A stretch of DNA of 8,083 nucleotides from an uncultured Pseudomonadota bacterium (GTDB lineage Bacteria; Lernaellota; Lernaellaia; Lernaellales; Lernaellaceae), in contig CALBTQ010000653.1 in NCBI GenBank assembly GCA_937967875.1, forward strand, positions 1 to 8,083. The letters are read 5' to 3'. Positions 1-8,083 of the stretch are shown here, in pieces. The position numbers were made by a program, and so were the translations under genes. The notes under the pieces are model-generated. The model searched no databases. It was not told the DNA's origin and saw only the letters and a program-made list of their open reading frames with translations. Position 1 is the first letter of the stretch. Each line of letters opens with the position of its first letter.

Positions 1-46
1 AGATCGTATTCGGTGACTGGAGTTCAGACGTGTGCTCTTCCGATCT
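1..46. other. Illumina i7-side adapter, not genomic
   Basis: The first 46 bases are library adapter. Positions 13-46 match the TruSeq read-2 adapter, starting GTGACTGGAGTTC and ending GCTCTTCCGATCT. Positions 5-12 (CGTATTCG) sit where an 8-base i7 index belongs, and positions 1-4 (AGAT) are the end of the P7-side sequence. Biological sequence starts at about 47. Nothing in these bases should be annotated, and the contig end here reflects assembly and not a genome end. Confidence 0.97.
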
Positions 47-64
47 AGAGGCGAAAGAATGTAG

Positions 65-84
65 CCTGGGGCGTAAGCCCCAGG
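65..84. repeat. Perfect 8-bp palindrome with GTAA loop
   Basis: The arms CCTGGGGC (65-72) and GCCCCAGG (77-84) are perfectly complementary around GTAA, a GNRA-type tetraloop, so transcribed RNA would form a very stable hairpin. There is no T-run on either side, so it is not an ordinary intrinsic terminator. It is the most stable short hairpin of the repeat cluster and a natural search motif for other copies in the same genome. Confidence 0.8.
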
Positions 85-116
85 AGAGAATGGACAAATT
101 TTCAACAAGCCCTTCA

Positions 117-153
117 GGGCGGCAGAAATGTTGAGTGCGCCACTCTGCCGCCC
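117..153. repeat. Inverted repeat, 10-bp perfect arms
   Basis: GGGCGGCAGA (117-126) pairs perfectly with TCTGCCGCCC (144-153) across a 17-base loop. The left arm also takes part in the smaller hairpin 109-120 (GCCCT-TC-AGGGC), so two alternative folds compete for the same bases. The arrangement is what two head-to-head copies of a short REP-type element would give. Confidence 0.75.
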
Positions 154-173
154 CTGCGGGAATTGGATTATTT

Positions 174-195
174 GCCCGACGCTCACGGGTCGGGC
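174..195. repeat. Inverted repeat GCCCGAC/GTCGGGC
   Basis: Seven-base perfect arms (174-180 and 189-195) flank the loop GCTCACGG. On the minus strand the element reads GCCCGACCCGTGAGCGTCGG, a form I recall as a common intergenic palindrome in planctomycete-like genomes; this recollection was not checked by search. No role is assigned. Confidence 0.65.
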
Positions 196-206
196 TACCC
201 TCTATC

Positions 207-220
207 GCCCCTGACGGGGC
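207..220. repeat. Inverted repeat GCCCC-TGAC-GGGGC
   Basis: The five-base arms at 207-211 and 216-220 are perfectly complementary around TGAC. The element lies 11 bases after the 174-195 palindrome and belongs to the same cluster. Confidence 0.6.
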
Positions 221-291
221 TGATTGTCGCCTGTCGGCGTATTTATCGACAGTCTCCTGCGCGGGAATGACATCCCTCTTGTCATCGCCCC

Positions 292-321
292 AAAAAAAGG
301 ACACGCCGCAAGGGCATGTCC
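292..321 (-). terminator. Intrinsic terminator of the pyrG-carA-carB operon
   Basis: Read on the minus strand, GGACA (321-317) and GCC (315-313) pair with GGC (307-305) and TGTCC (303-299), with one A/C mismatch between the two blocks and a five-base loop (312-308). Seven T residues (298-292) follow at once. This is a standard rho-independent terminator, starting about 41 bases past the carB stop codon. It marks the 3' end of the leftward operon and means carB is its last gene. Confidence 0.85.
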
Positions 322-330
322 CCGGTTTTC

Positions 331-361
331 ATTCCGCATTCCGCATTCGAAATTCGAAATT
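331..361. repeat. Tandem heptamer array, about 4.4 units
   Basis: The sequence reads ATTCCGC, ATTCCGC, ATTCGAA, ATTCGAA and then ATT, so four seven-base units occur in two matched pairs. It begins 10 bases beyond the terminator stem and ends 1 base before the carB stop codon (363-365). Seven bases is not a codon multiple, but the array lies outside the gene. It may be a slippage-prone microsatellite, and I assign no function. Confidence 0.75.
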
Positions 362-362
362 A

Positions 363-3608
<3,246 letters not shown>

Positions 3609-3614
3609 CTTTCG

Positions 3615-3618
3615 CTCC
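3615..3618 (-). promoter_or_regulatory. Ribosome binding site that fixes the TTG start of carB
   Basis: GGAG on the minus strand lies six bases before TTG (3608-3606). This spacing, with the conserved MPKRTDI protein start, supports TTG as the real initiation codon. A weak start codon here may help balance CarB against CarA, though this is inference. Confidence 0.75.
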
Positions 3619-3640
3619 GTAATATCGAGGGTGCGCCGCG

Positions 3641-4783
3641 TCAGGCGCGTTTGTTTTCACTCATCAGGCGGCAGAAACGCGCGAACAGGTAGTTCGCGTC
3701 ATGCGGCCCCGGCGACGCTTCCGGGTGATACTGCACGGAAAACACCGGCAACTTTTTATGCGCCATGCCTTCGACGGTCCGGTCGTTGAGATTCACGTGC
3801 GTGCACTCGACGTCTCCGCCCAGCGAGTCGATGTCCACCGCGAACCCGTGGTTCTGCGCGGTGATCTCCACCTTGCCGGTGGTCAGATCCATCACCGGCT
3901 GATTGCCGCCGTGATGGCCGTACTTGAGTTTGTAGGTCGTGCCGCCCAGCGCCAGGCACAAAATCTGATGCCCCAGACAGATGCCGAAAATCGGCTTTTT
4001 GCGGATGAGCTCGCGCGCCGTGTCCACCGCGTAGGTCACCGCGGCGGGATCGCCCGGGCCGTTGCTCAGGAAGATGCCGTCCGGATTTTTCGCCAGCACT
4101 TCCGCCGCGCTCGTCTGCGCCGGGACGACCTCGACCTTGCAGCCGCATGCCGCCAGGTTGCGCAGAATGTTGTGTTTGATGCCGTAGTCGAAGGCGACCA
4201 CGGTGAAGTTCGCTTTTTTCGCCGCCGGATTGGCGTAGCCGCCTTCGCGCGTCCACAGGCCCTCTTTCCAGGCGTAGGATTTTTCGCAGGTGACGTCGCG
4301 CACCAGGTCGCGCCCGTCGAGCGTCGGGTATTCGGCCGCCTTGCGCGTGAGCGAGGCGCGGTTGTGATCGACCGTGGAAATGATGCCCGTCTGCGCGCCC
4401 GCGTCGCGGATGTGCTTGGTCAGCGCCCGCGTGTCGATGCCGGCGATGCCCACGATGCCGCGCTTTTTCAAATAGCCGTCCAAGTCGTCGCGGCTGCGCC
4501 AGTTGCTGGGCCATGCGCAGCCCTCGCGCACGATGAAGCCGGCCAGGTAGTCGCATTGCGCCTCGTGGTCCTCGTCGTTGAATCCGTAATTGCCGATCAG
4601 CGGATAGGTCATGGTGACGATCTGTCCGTGGTAGGACGGATCGGAGATGATTTCCTGATAGCCCATCAGCGAGGTGTTGAACACGACCTCGCCCAACGTC
4701 TCGCCCGTCGCGCCCAGCGAGTGGCCGGCGAAGGCGCGCCCGTCGGCCAACACCAACCAGGCCTTCTTTTTCACTTCGTTCAT
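3641..4783 (-). CDS. carA: Carbamoyl-phosphate synthetase, small (glutaminase) subunit
   Basis: CarA hydrolyses glutamine and channels ammonia to CarB; the two form the cytosolic synthetase. The protein has 380 residues, the normal family length. The N-terminal CarA-specific domain (about 6-140) includes [17 protein letters not shown]. The C-terminal class I glutamine amidotransferase domain (about 192-375) has the nucleophile Cys269 in GICLGHQ, and His353 and Glu355 in QYHPEASPG. These are the same numbers as the catalytic triad of the E. coli enzyme, and LSNGPGDP (239-246) forms the oxyanion region, so the enzyme should be active. The ATG at 4783-4781 is the only good start. It lies 9 bases after the pyrG stop; the nearest purine-rich block (GGGGA, 4800-4796) is 12 bases away, so translation probably depends partly on coupling to pyrG. 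Pairing with carB immediately downstream is the standard carAB order. Confidence 0.98.
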   Translation of the reverse strand: MNEVKKKAWLVLADGRAFAGHSLGATGETLGEVVFNTSLMGYQEIISDPSYHGQIVTMTYPLIGNYGFNDEDHEAQCDYLAGFIVREGCAWPSNWRSRDDLDGYLKKRGIVGIAGIDTRALTKHIRDAGAQTGIISTVDHNRASLTRKAAEYPTLDGRDLVRDVTCEKSYAWKEGLWTREGGYANPAAKKANFTVVAFDYGIKHNILRNLAACGCKVEVVPAQTSAAEVLAKNPDGIFLSNGPGDPAAVTYAVDTARELIRKKPIFGICLGHQILCLALGGTTYKLKYGHHGGNQPVMDLTTGKVEITAQNHGFAVDIDSLGGDVECTHVNLNDRTVEGMAHKKLPVFSVQYHPEASPGPHDANYLFARFCRLMSENKRA

Positions 4784-4792
4784 TCGGTTTTA

Positions 4793-6670
4793 CTATCCCC
4801 TTTCGCGCTCCCGCCGGAACGCGGCTTGGATCAATTCGCGAAATAGTGGAGCCGGTGCTTCGAGCTTCGAGGTCAATTCCGGATGGAACTGGCAGCCCAT
4901 GAAGTACGGATGGTCCGGCAGCTCCATGATCTGCATGATACTACCATCAGGATTGTTTCCGGAAAAGACGAGACCTTCTTTTTCCAGTTGAGGCACGTAG
5001 TCGGGGTTGATCTCGTAGCGGTGCCGGAAACGCTCGCGGATTTTGTTCTTCCCGTAGATCTCCTGCGCGCGCGTTTTTTCCTTGATGATGATGTCGTGAC
5101 CGCCCAGACGCATCGTGCCGCCCTTGGCCGTGATGCCGATCTGCTCGGGCAGAATGCACACCACCGGATGCTCGACCTCGACGCCGTCCTCGACCACTTC
5201 GACCGTGTTCGCACCGGTCAGCCCCAGCACGTTGCGCGCGTATTCGACCACCGCCAGTTGCATGCCGTAGCAGATGCCCAGGAACGGCAGGCCGTTCTGC
5301 CGGCACCAGCGAATGACCTCGATCTTGCCCTCGATGCCCCGCGTACCGAAGCCGCCGGGGACGATCACCGCGTCGATGCCCTTGAGGTAGTCGCCCGGAT
5401 CGCCGTGGGTGCGCTCGAGCTCGGCGGTGTCGAGCCAGTCGATCTGCACCTGCGCCGGCATGTGCGCCGCGCAATGGCGGATGGCCTCGATGACGCTCGC
5501 GTAGCTGTCGTGCAGATCGGTGTACTTGCCGCAGATGGCCACCTTGAGCACCGGCCCGGACGGCTCGAGCAGACGCTCGACCAGGCTGCGCCACTCGTTG
5601 AGTTCCGGCGGCGAGTAGATCTTCAAGCGCTTGTGCAGAATCTCGGTCAGGCCTTCCTCTTCGAAAACGAGCGGGATCTTGTAGACCGAATCGACGTCCA
5701 CCGCGGTGATCACCGCGTCCTTCTGGATGTTGCAGAACAGCGCGATCTTCGCCTTGATCTTGTCGGTGAGAAATTCCGAGCAGCGACCGACGATCACGTC
5801 GGGCCGGATGCCGCGTTCGTTGAGCAGCTTCACCGCCTGCTGCGTCGGCTTGGACTTCTGCTCGTCGACGCCGGTGGGAATCGGCACGTAGGTCAGCAGC
5901 ACGTACATCACGTTTTCGTCGCCGATGTCCTGGCGCAACTGCCGCGCCGCCTCGATGTACAGCTCGTTTTCCATGTCGCCGATCGTGCCGCCGATTTCGA
6001 TCAAGCCGATGTCCGCCTGCATCTGACCGGGAATGCCGTAGAGCCACTCTTTGATCACGTCGGTCACGTGCGGAATGAGCTGCACCGTGCGCCCAAGGTA
6101 CTCGCCCTCGCGCTCGCGTTCGAGGATGGTCTTGTAGACCTTGCCCATCGTCAGGTTCCAGTCGAAGCGCGTGGTCACGCCCAGGAAGCGCTCGTAGTGG
6201 CCGAAGTCCATGTCCACTTCGCCGCCGTCGTCCAGGACGAACACTTCGCCGTGCTCGATGGGGTTCATCGTGCCGGGATCGGTATTCAAATAACCGTCGC
6301 ACTTAATCGGCACGATGTTGAGCCGCGACGAAAGCAGTTTGCCGATCGACGCGGCCGCGATGCCTTTGCCCAGGCCGGAGAGCACGCCGCCGATGACGAT
6401 GATGTACTTGGTGTTCTTTTTCGCGTACTCGACCGCCTGCTTCCAGTTTTTCGTCCGCCGCAAGGTGATGGGCGTTTCGCGGTCGGTGGACGCCTCGTTT
6501 TCGATCAGGAAGTCTTCAAGGTCTTCCGAGCTGATCCGGTACTGACCACGATTGCCCACTTTGATTGCCTTCAGGTCGCCGGATTTTACCCAACGCCGCA
6601 CTGTGCTGACTGAAACCTTGAGTCGTTCCGCTATATTCTCTAATGTAAGGAAAAGTTCTTCACCGGCCAT
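4793..6670 (-). CDS. pyrG: CTP synthase with N-terminal excisionase-type HTH domain
   Basis: The C-terminal part is CTP synthase, which makes CTP from UTP, ATP and glutamine. The 625-residue protein is about 80 longer than E. coli PyrG (545) and the surplus is N-terminal. Residues 7-56 form an excisionase/MerR-like winged helix-turn-helix: FLTLENIAERLKVS, recognition helix around STVRRWVKSG, then a wing ending in YRI and DLEDFL. A charged linker (57-85) leads to the synthase domain (88 to about 350) with P-loop GGVLSGLGKG (94-103), DPGTMNP and GHYERF. The glutaminase domain (about 375-615) has PGGFG (438-442), Cys467 in GICYGMQ, and His596/Glu598 in QFHPE. The core looks catalytically complete but is divergent: SGLGKG replaces the usual SSLGKG, and KCDGY the usual KxDPY. 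I chose the ATG at 6670 because GGAGG lies 10 bases upstream; an in-frame TTG at 6697 would add nine residues. It is the first operon gene. The HTH may bind DNA and self-regulate, which is inference. Confidence 0.95.
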   Translation of the reverse strand: MAGEELFLTLENIAERLKVSVSTVRRWVKSGDLKAIKVGNRGQYRISSEDLEDFLIENEASTDRETPITLRRTKNWKQAVEYAKKNTKYIIVIGGVLSGLGKGIAAASIGKLLSSRLNIVPIKCDGYLNTDPGTMNPIEHGEVFVLDDGGEVDMDFGHYERFLGVTTRFDWNLTMGKVYKTILEREREGEYLGRTVQLIPHVTDVIKEWLYGIPGQMQADIGLIEIGGTIGDMENELYIEAARQLRQDIGDENVMYVLLTYVPIPTGVDEQKSKPTQQAVKLLNERGIRPDVIVGRCSEFLTDKIKAKIALFCNIQKDAVITAVDVDSVYKIPLVFEEEGLTEILHKRLKIYSPPELNEWRSLVERLLEPSGPVLKVAICGKYTDLHDSYASVIEAIRHCAAHMPAQVQIDWLDTAELERTHGDPGDYLKGIDAVIVPGGFGTRGIEGKIEVIRWCRQNGLPFLGICYGMQLAVVEYARNVLGLTGANTVEVVEDGVEVEHPVVCILPEQIGITAKGGTMRLGGHDIIIKEKTRAQEIYGKNKIRERFRHRYEINPDYVPQLEKEGLVFSGNNPDGSIMQIMELPDHPYFMGCQFHPELTSKLEAPAPLFRELIQAAFRRERERG

Positions 6671-6680
6671 GAGACTTTGC

Positions 6681-6685
6681 CCTCC
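6681..6685 (-). promoter_or_regulatory. Ribosome binding site of pyrG
   Basis: GGAGG on the minus strand is a strong Shine-Dalgarno sequence 10 bases before ATG 6670. It lies inside the reading frame extended to TTG 6697, so it argues for the shorter 625-residue protein with the HTH fully included. Confidence 0.8.
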
Positions 6686-6694
6686 AGTGGTTTT

Positions 6695-6709
6695 CAATGA
6701 TGGTCATTG
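6695..6709. promoter_or_regulatory. Perfect dyad CAATGA-TGG-TCATTG, candidate operator
   Basis: Six-base arms (6695-6700 and 6704-6709) are perfectly complementary around TGG. The dyad lies between the pyrG Shine-Dalgarno site and the -35 hexamer, overlapping the expected -10 and start-site region, where a repressor would act. The half-site CAATGA appears again at 6811-6816, and a one-mismatch version, TCATTC, at 6764-6769. Operator function is inferred from position and symmetry only. A 6-bp dyad of this kind can also arise by chance in a region this long. Confidence 0.4.
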
Positions 6710-6736
6710 CCTACCATTTTTTCATATTTTTGTCAA
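6706..6736 (-). promoter_or_regulatory. Candidate sigma-70 promoter of pyrG-carA-carB
   Basis: On the minus strand a perfect TTGACA (6736-6731) is followed by an A-rich spacer. At 17 bp stands TAGGCA (6713-6708), a poor -10 preceded by the extended TGG; at 19 bp stands GGCAAT (6711-6706), also poor. Transcription would start near 6700, leaving a leader of about 30 bases with GGAGG in it. A consensus -35 with a weak or over-spaced -10 is typical of promoters controlled by a DNA-binding protein, including MerR-type ones. The -35 is clear and the -10 assignment is uncertain. Confidence 0.5.
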
Positions 6737-6797
6737 GAACGGGGGGGCAGAAAAACATGAGTGTCATTCAAATAACAACATAATGCACCGCGTCGAT

Positions 6798-6813
6798 TTG
6801 ACCGAAAGGTCAA
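6798..6813. promoter_or_regulatory. Perfect dyad TTGACC-GAAA-GGTCAA
   Basis: Six-base perfect arms flank GAAA. It could be a protein-binding site or, in RNA, a hairpin with a GNRA tetraloop. It sits in the middle of the divergent intergenic region. Its inner GACC/GGTC arms recur in the dyad at 6906-6918. There is no T-run, so it is not a terminator. Role unknown. Confidence 0.4.
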
Positions 6814-6826
6814 TGAAAAACTCCGC

Positions 6827-6856
6827 TTGCCGCGCTCTCCCGCGAAATGGTATGAA
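6827..6856 (+). promoter_or_regulatory. Weak candidate promoter of the kelch gene
   Basis: TTGCCG (6827-6832; four of six consensus bases) lies 18 bp before TATGAA (6851-6856; four of six), which is preceded by TGG as in extended -10 elements. Transcription would begin near 6863, giving a leader of about 87 bases. No better-matched pair was found on the plus strand in this gap; CATAAT at 6779-6784 is a good -10-like hexamer but lacks a -35. Confidence 0.3.
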
Positions 6857-6905
6857 GGCGGGGCAACCTGAGTGGAGAAAAAACTAAGCTGTTTAGCGAC
6901 CGCCG

Positions 6906-6918
6906 CCGACCAGGTCGG
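6906..6918 (+). promoter_or_regulatory. Perfect dyad CCGACC-A-GGTCGG in the kelch leader
   Basis: Six-base arms are symmetric around a single A. The dyad ends 23 bases before the GGAGG of the kelch gene. As DNA it is a compact operator-like palindrome. As RNA it would form a five-pair stem with a three-base loop upstream of the ribosome site. It shares GACC/GGTC with the 6798-6813 dyad. Confidence 0.4.
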
Positions 6919-6941
6919 TAAGTGTTTTCTTTAAAAATTCG

Positions 6942-6946
6942 GGAGG
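6942..6946 (+). promoter_or_regulatory. Ribosome binding site of the kelch gene
   Basis: GGAGG is followed by AAA and two consecutive ATG codons (6950 and 6953). Spacing is three bases to the first and six to the second, so the second ATG is probably the main start. The choice alters the signal peptide by one Met only. Confidence 0.75.
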
Positions 6947-6949
6947 AAA

Positions 6950-8037
6950 ATGATGAAACGAAGCGCGTTGGTTTTGCTCGCCGTTCTGGCCGCGCTGTGT
7001 CTGCCGCACCCCTCATCGGCGGCCGAAGTCTGCACCCAGGGCTGGACCATCGGACCGAGCCTGACCGTAGAACGTATGCGTCCCAGCGGCGTAGTGCTCA
7101 ACGATCTGTTGTATATCTTCGGAGGAGTCAACGCCGCCTACACGAATGCCGGCGAAGTGTACGATCCCTGGACCGGCTCCTGGACCTCGTTGGCGCCGAC
7201 GCCCGACGAATACGCCACCATGTGCGCGGTGGCCGTCGACGACAAAATCCATCTTCTGGGCGGCTTCGACGGTTACGATGAAACGGACTATCACTTCGTC
7301 TACGATCCGGCCATGAACACCTGGGATGCAACGCTCGCCGCGTTGCCCGCCCCCCGCTCCGGACCGGCTTGCGGCTCGGTCGACGGCAAGATTTTCGTTG
7401 CCGGCGGCGCAGACGCGTCCGGGGAGGCGACCAACTCGCTGTTCATTTACGACGTCGCCGGCGACTCCTGGACCACCGGGGCCACTTTGCCGGCCACGGC
7501 GCTGTATGCCAACGGCGCGATGGTCGGCGACAACTTCTACGTGTTCGGCGGGTGGTCGTCGAGCGCAACGTATCTATATGATACCGCCGCCCAAACCTGG
7601 TCGACTGAAGACGCCATGCCCTCCTCCCGCTTGTGGGGCGCGTCAGCCGGGTTCAAAGACCGGGCAAACGGCCTCGATCACATTCTTTTCGCCGGCGGGG
7701 GAAACGGGTGGACCGCTACCACAAGTCTCTATGAATTCGTCGGCGACGTCTGGAACGACCGCTCCGCCTACGCGATGCCCATCGCCCAGGGCAACTCGGC
7801 CGGCGGCGGCATTTACGGCAGTCTGCTGATGTGCGCCGGCGGATACGACAGCGTCCCGCTGGCGACATTCCAGATTTTCAACAATTGCATGGCTTACCTG
7901 CGCGACGATCTGCCCGAGTTGCTCATGCCCGGCGACGACCTGGATCTCACCGGTCTGAATTTCGACGACAACACTACCTTCTGGCTGGAAGACGCCGCCA
8001 AAGCCGTTTATCCGCTGACCGGAATCGTCATCGACTC
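6950..8037 (+). CDS. Secreted kelch-repeat beta-propeller protein, 3' truncated
   Basis: The protein begins with a type I signal peptide: MMKR, a hydrophobic stretch (about 5-18) and a likely cleavage at SSAA near residue 25, so it is exported. Six kelch repeats follow, each with hydrophobic residues and a Gly-Gly pair (58-59, 104-105, 152-153, 200-201, 249-250, 297-298) and most with a later Tyr and Trp (VYDPWTGSW, FVYDPAMNTW, IYDVAGDSW, LYDTAAQTW). Six blades can close a propeller. From about 325, PGDDLDLTGLNF resembles the start of an IPT/TIG immunoglobulin-like domain. Genuine coding sequence ends at 8037 in codon 363; the apparent ending DRKSVV-stop is adapter, so the real C-terminus is missing. 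Kelch propellers are usually binding scaffolds, and some are enzymes of the galactose-oxidase type. No such active site is evident, so no function is assigned. It diverges from pyrG, and nothing links it functionally to the pyrimidine operon. Confidence 0.9.
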
Positions 8038-8083
8038 AGATCGGAAGAGCGTCGTGTAGGGAAAGAGTGTAGATCTCGGTGGT
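8038..8083. other. Illumina universal adapter, not genomic
   Basis: From AGATCGGAAGAGCGTC onward to the end, the 46 bases are the reverse complement of the Illumina universal (read-1 side) adapter, ending GATCTCGGTGGT. It fuses in frame to the kelch gene and supplies a false stop codon at 8057-8059. With the left adapter, this shows that the contig is flanked by library sequence on both sides. Confidence 0.98.

Larger units (their letters stand above)
47..285. repeat. Cluster of REP-like palindromes, non-coding
   Basis: This stretch downstream of carB has no convincing gene. It is packed with perfect inverted repeats: 65-84 (CCTGGGGC, loop GTAA, GCCCCAGG), 109-120 (GCCCT/AGGGC), 117-126 with 144-153 (10-bp arms GGGCGGCAGA/TCTGCCGCCC), 174-195 (GCCCGAC/GTCGGGC, 8-base loop), 207-220 (GCCCC, TGAC, GGGGC), 231-252 (CTGTCG/CGACAG) and 268-284 (TGACA/TGTCA). 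The AGGGCGGCAGA and AGGGGCGGCAGA versions face each other, so the longest hairpin looks like two copies of one element in inverted orientation. From general knowledge, such short GC-rich palindromes recur between genes in many environmental genomes and are often linked to REP/RAYT (Y1 transposase) systems. No transposase is present here. Copy number elsewhere in the genome cannot be judged from this window. Confidence 0.7.

Noticed and set aside
47..361. CRISPR array
   Set aside because: The repeats are palindromes of different sequence and length, and the heptamers are far too short; no regular repeat-spacer pattern exists.
3701..4846. 381-residue open frame on the plus strand opposite carA
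   Set aside because: It lies antisense to a CarA whose length and catalytic residues are all normal, and its composition is low in complexity.
4883..6613. 576-residue open frame on the plus strand opposite pyrG
   Set aside because: It is a shadow of the pyrG codons with the same biased composition; no recognisable motif and no ribosome site was seen.
6671..6697. Upstream TTG start for PyrG, adding nine residues
   Set aside because: The extra residues are encoded by the leader that holds the GGAGG ribosome site, and no Shine-Dalgarno sequence stands properly before the TTG. The ATG at 6670 fits better.
6671..6740. PyrR-type attenuator or pyrimidine riboswitch upstream of pyrG
   Set aside because: The inferred leader is only about 30 bases, with no terminator/antiterminator pair or T-run in the direction of pyrG.
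6741..6747. Run of seven G as a phase-variation tract
   Set aside because: It lies outside any gene and beyond the -35 of the pyrG promoter. Seven bases is short, and one copy gives no evidence of variation.

Overview
The window is a short contig from a high-GC bacterium (roughly 60% G+C by eye, not computed). Both ends are Illumina library adapter: 46 bases on the left and 46 on the right. Genuine DNA therefore spans about 47-8037. The phylum cannot be fixed from this sequence. A type I signal peptide on a large kelch protein, and intergenic palindromes of a kind I associate with planctomycete-like, Hydrogenedentes-like and deltaproteobacterial-like environmental genomes, suggest a Gram-negative environmental lineage, but this is weak inference.

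Layout. Positions 47-290 hold a non-coding patchwork of GC-rich palindromes (REP-like). An intrinsic terminator (292-321, reading leftwards) and a small tandem heptamer array (331-361) follow, directly downstream of carB. Three genes then lie on the minus strand in transcription order pyrG (6670-4793), carA (4783-3641) and carB (3608-363), with gaps of 9 and 32 bases. This is a compact pyrimidine operon that pairs CTP synthase, the last step to CTP, with both subunits of carbamoyl-phosphate synthetase, the first step. Both glutamine amidotransferase sites and both ATP-grasp halves look intact. A 279-base intergenic region separates pyrG from a divergent plus-strand gene for a secreted six-bladed kelch propeller protein. 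That gene begins a TIG-like domain and is then cut off by the contig end.

The most interesting feature is PyrG. About 85 residues precede the normal start of CTP synthase, and they contain a well-formed excisionase/MerR-type winged helix-turn-helix. The enzyme core also has variant residues around the nucleotide-binding loop. Upstream is a perfect -35 hexamer, and a perfect 6-3-6 dyad overlaps the expected -10/start-site area. A simple hypothesis is a CTP synthase that binds its own operon promoter and couples nucleotide or glutamine status to transcription of pyrG-carA-carB. The fusion is read directly from one open frame; the regulatory role is inference.

I see no rRNA, tRNA, CRISPR array, transposase or phage gene.
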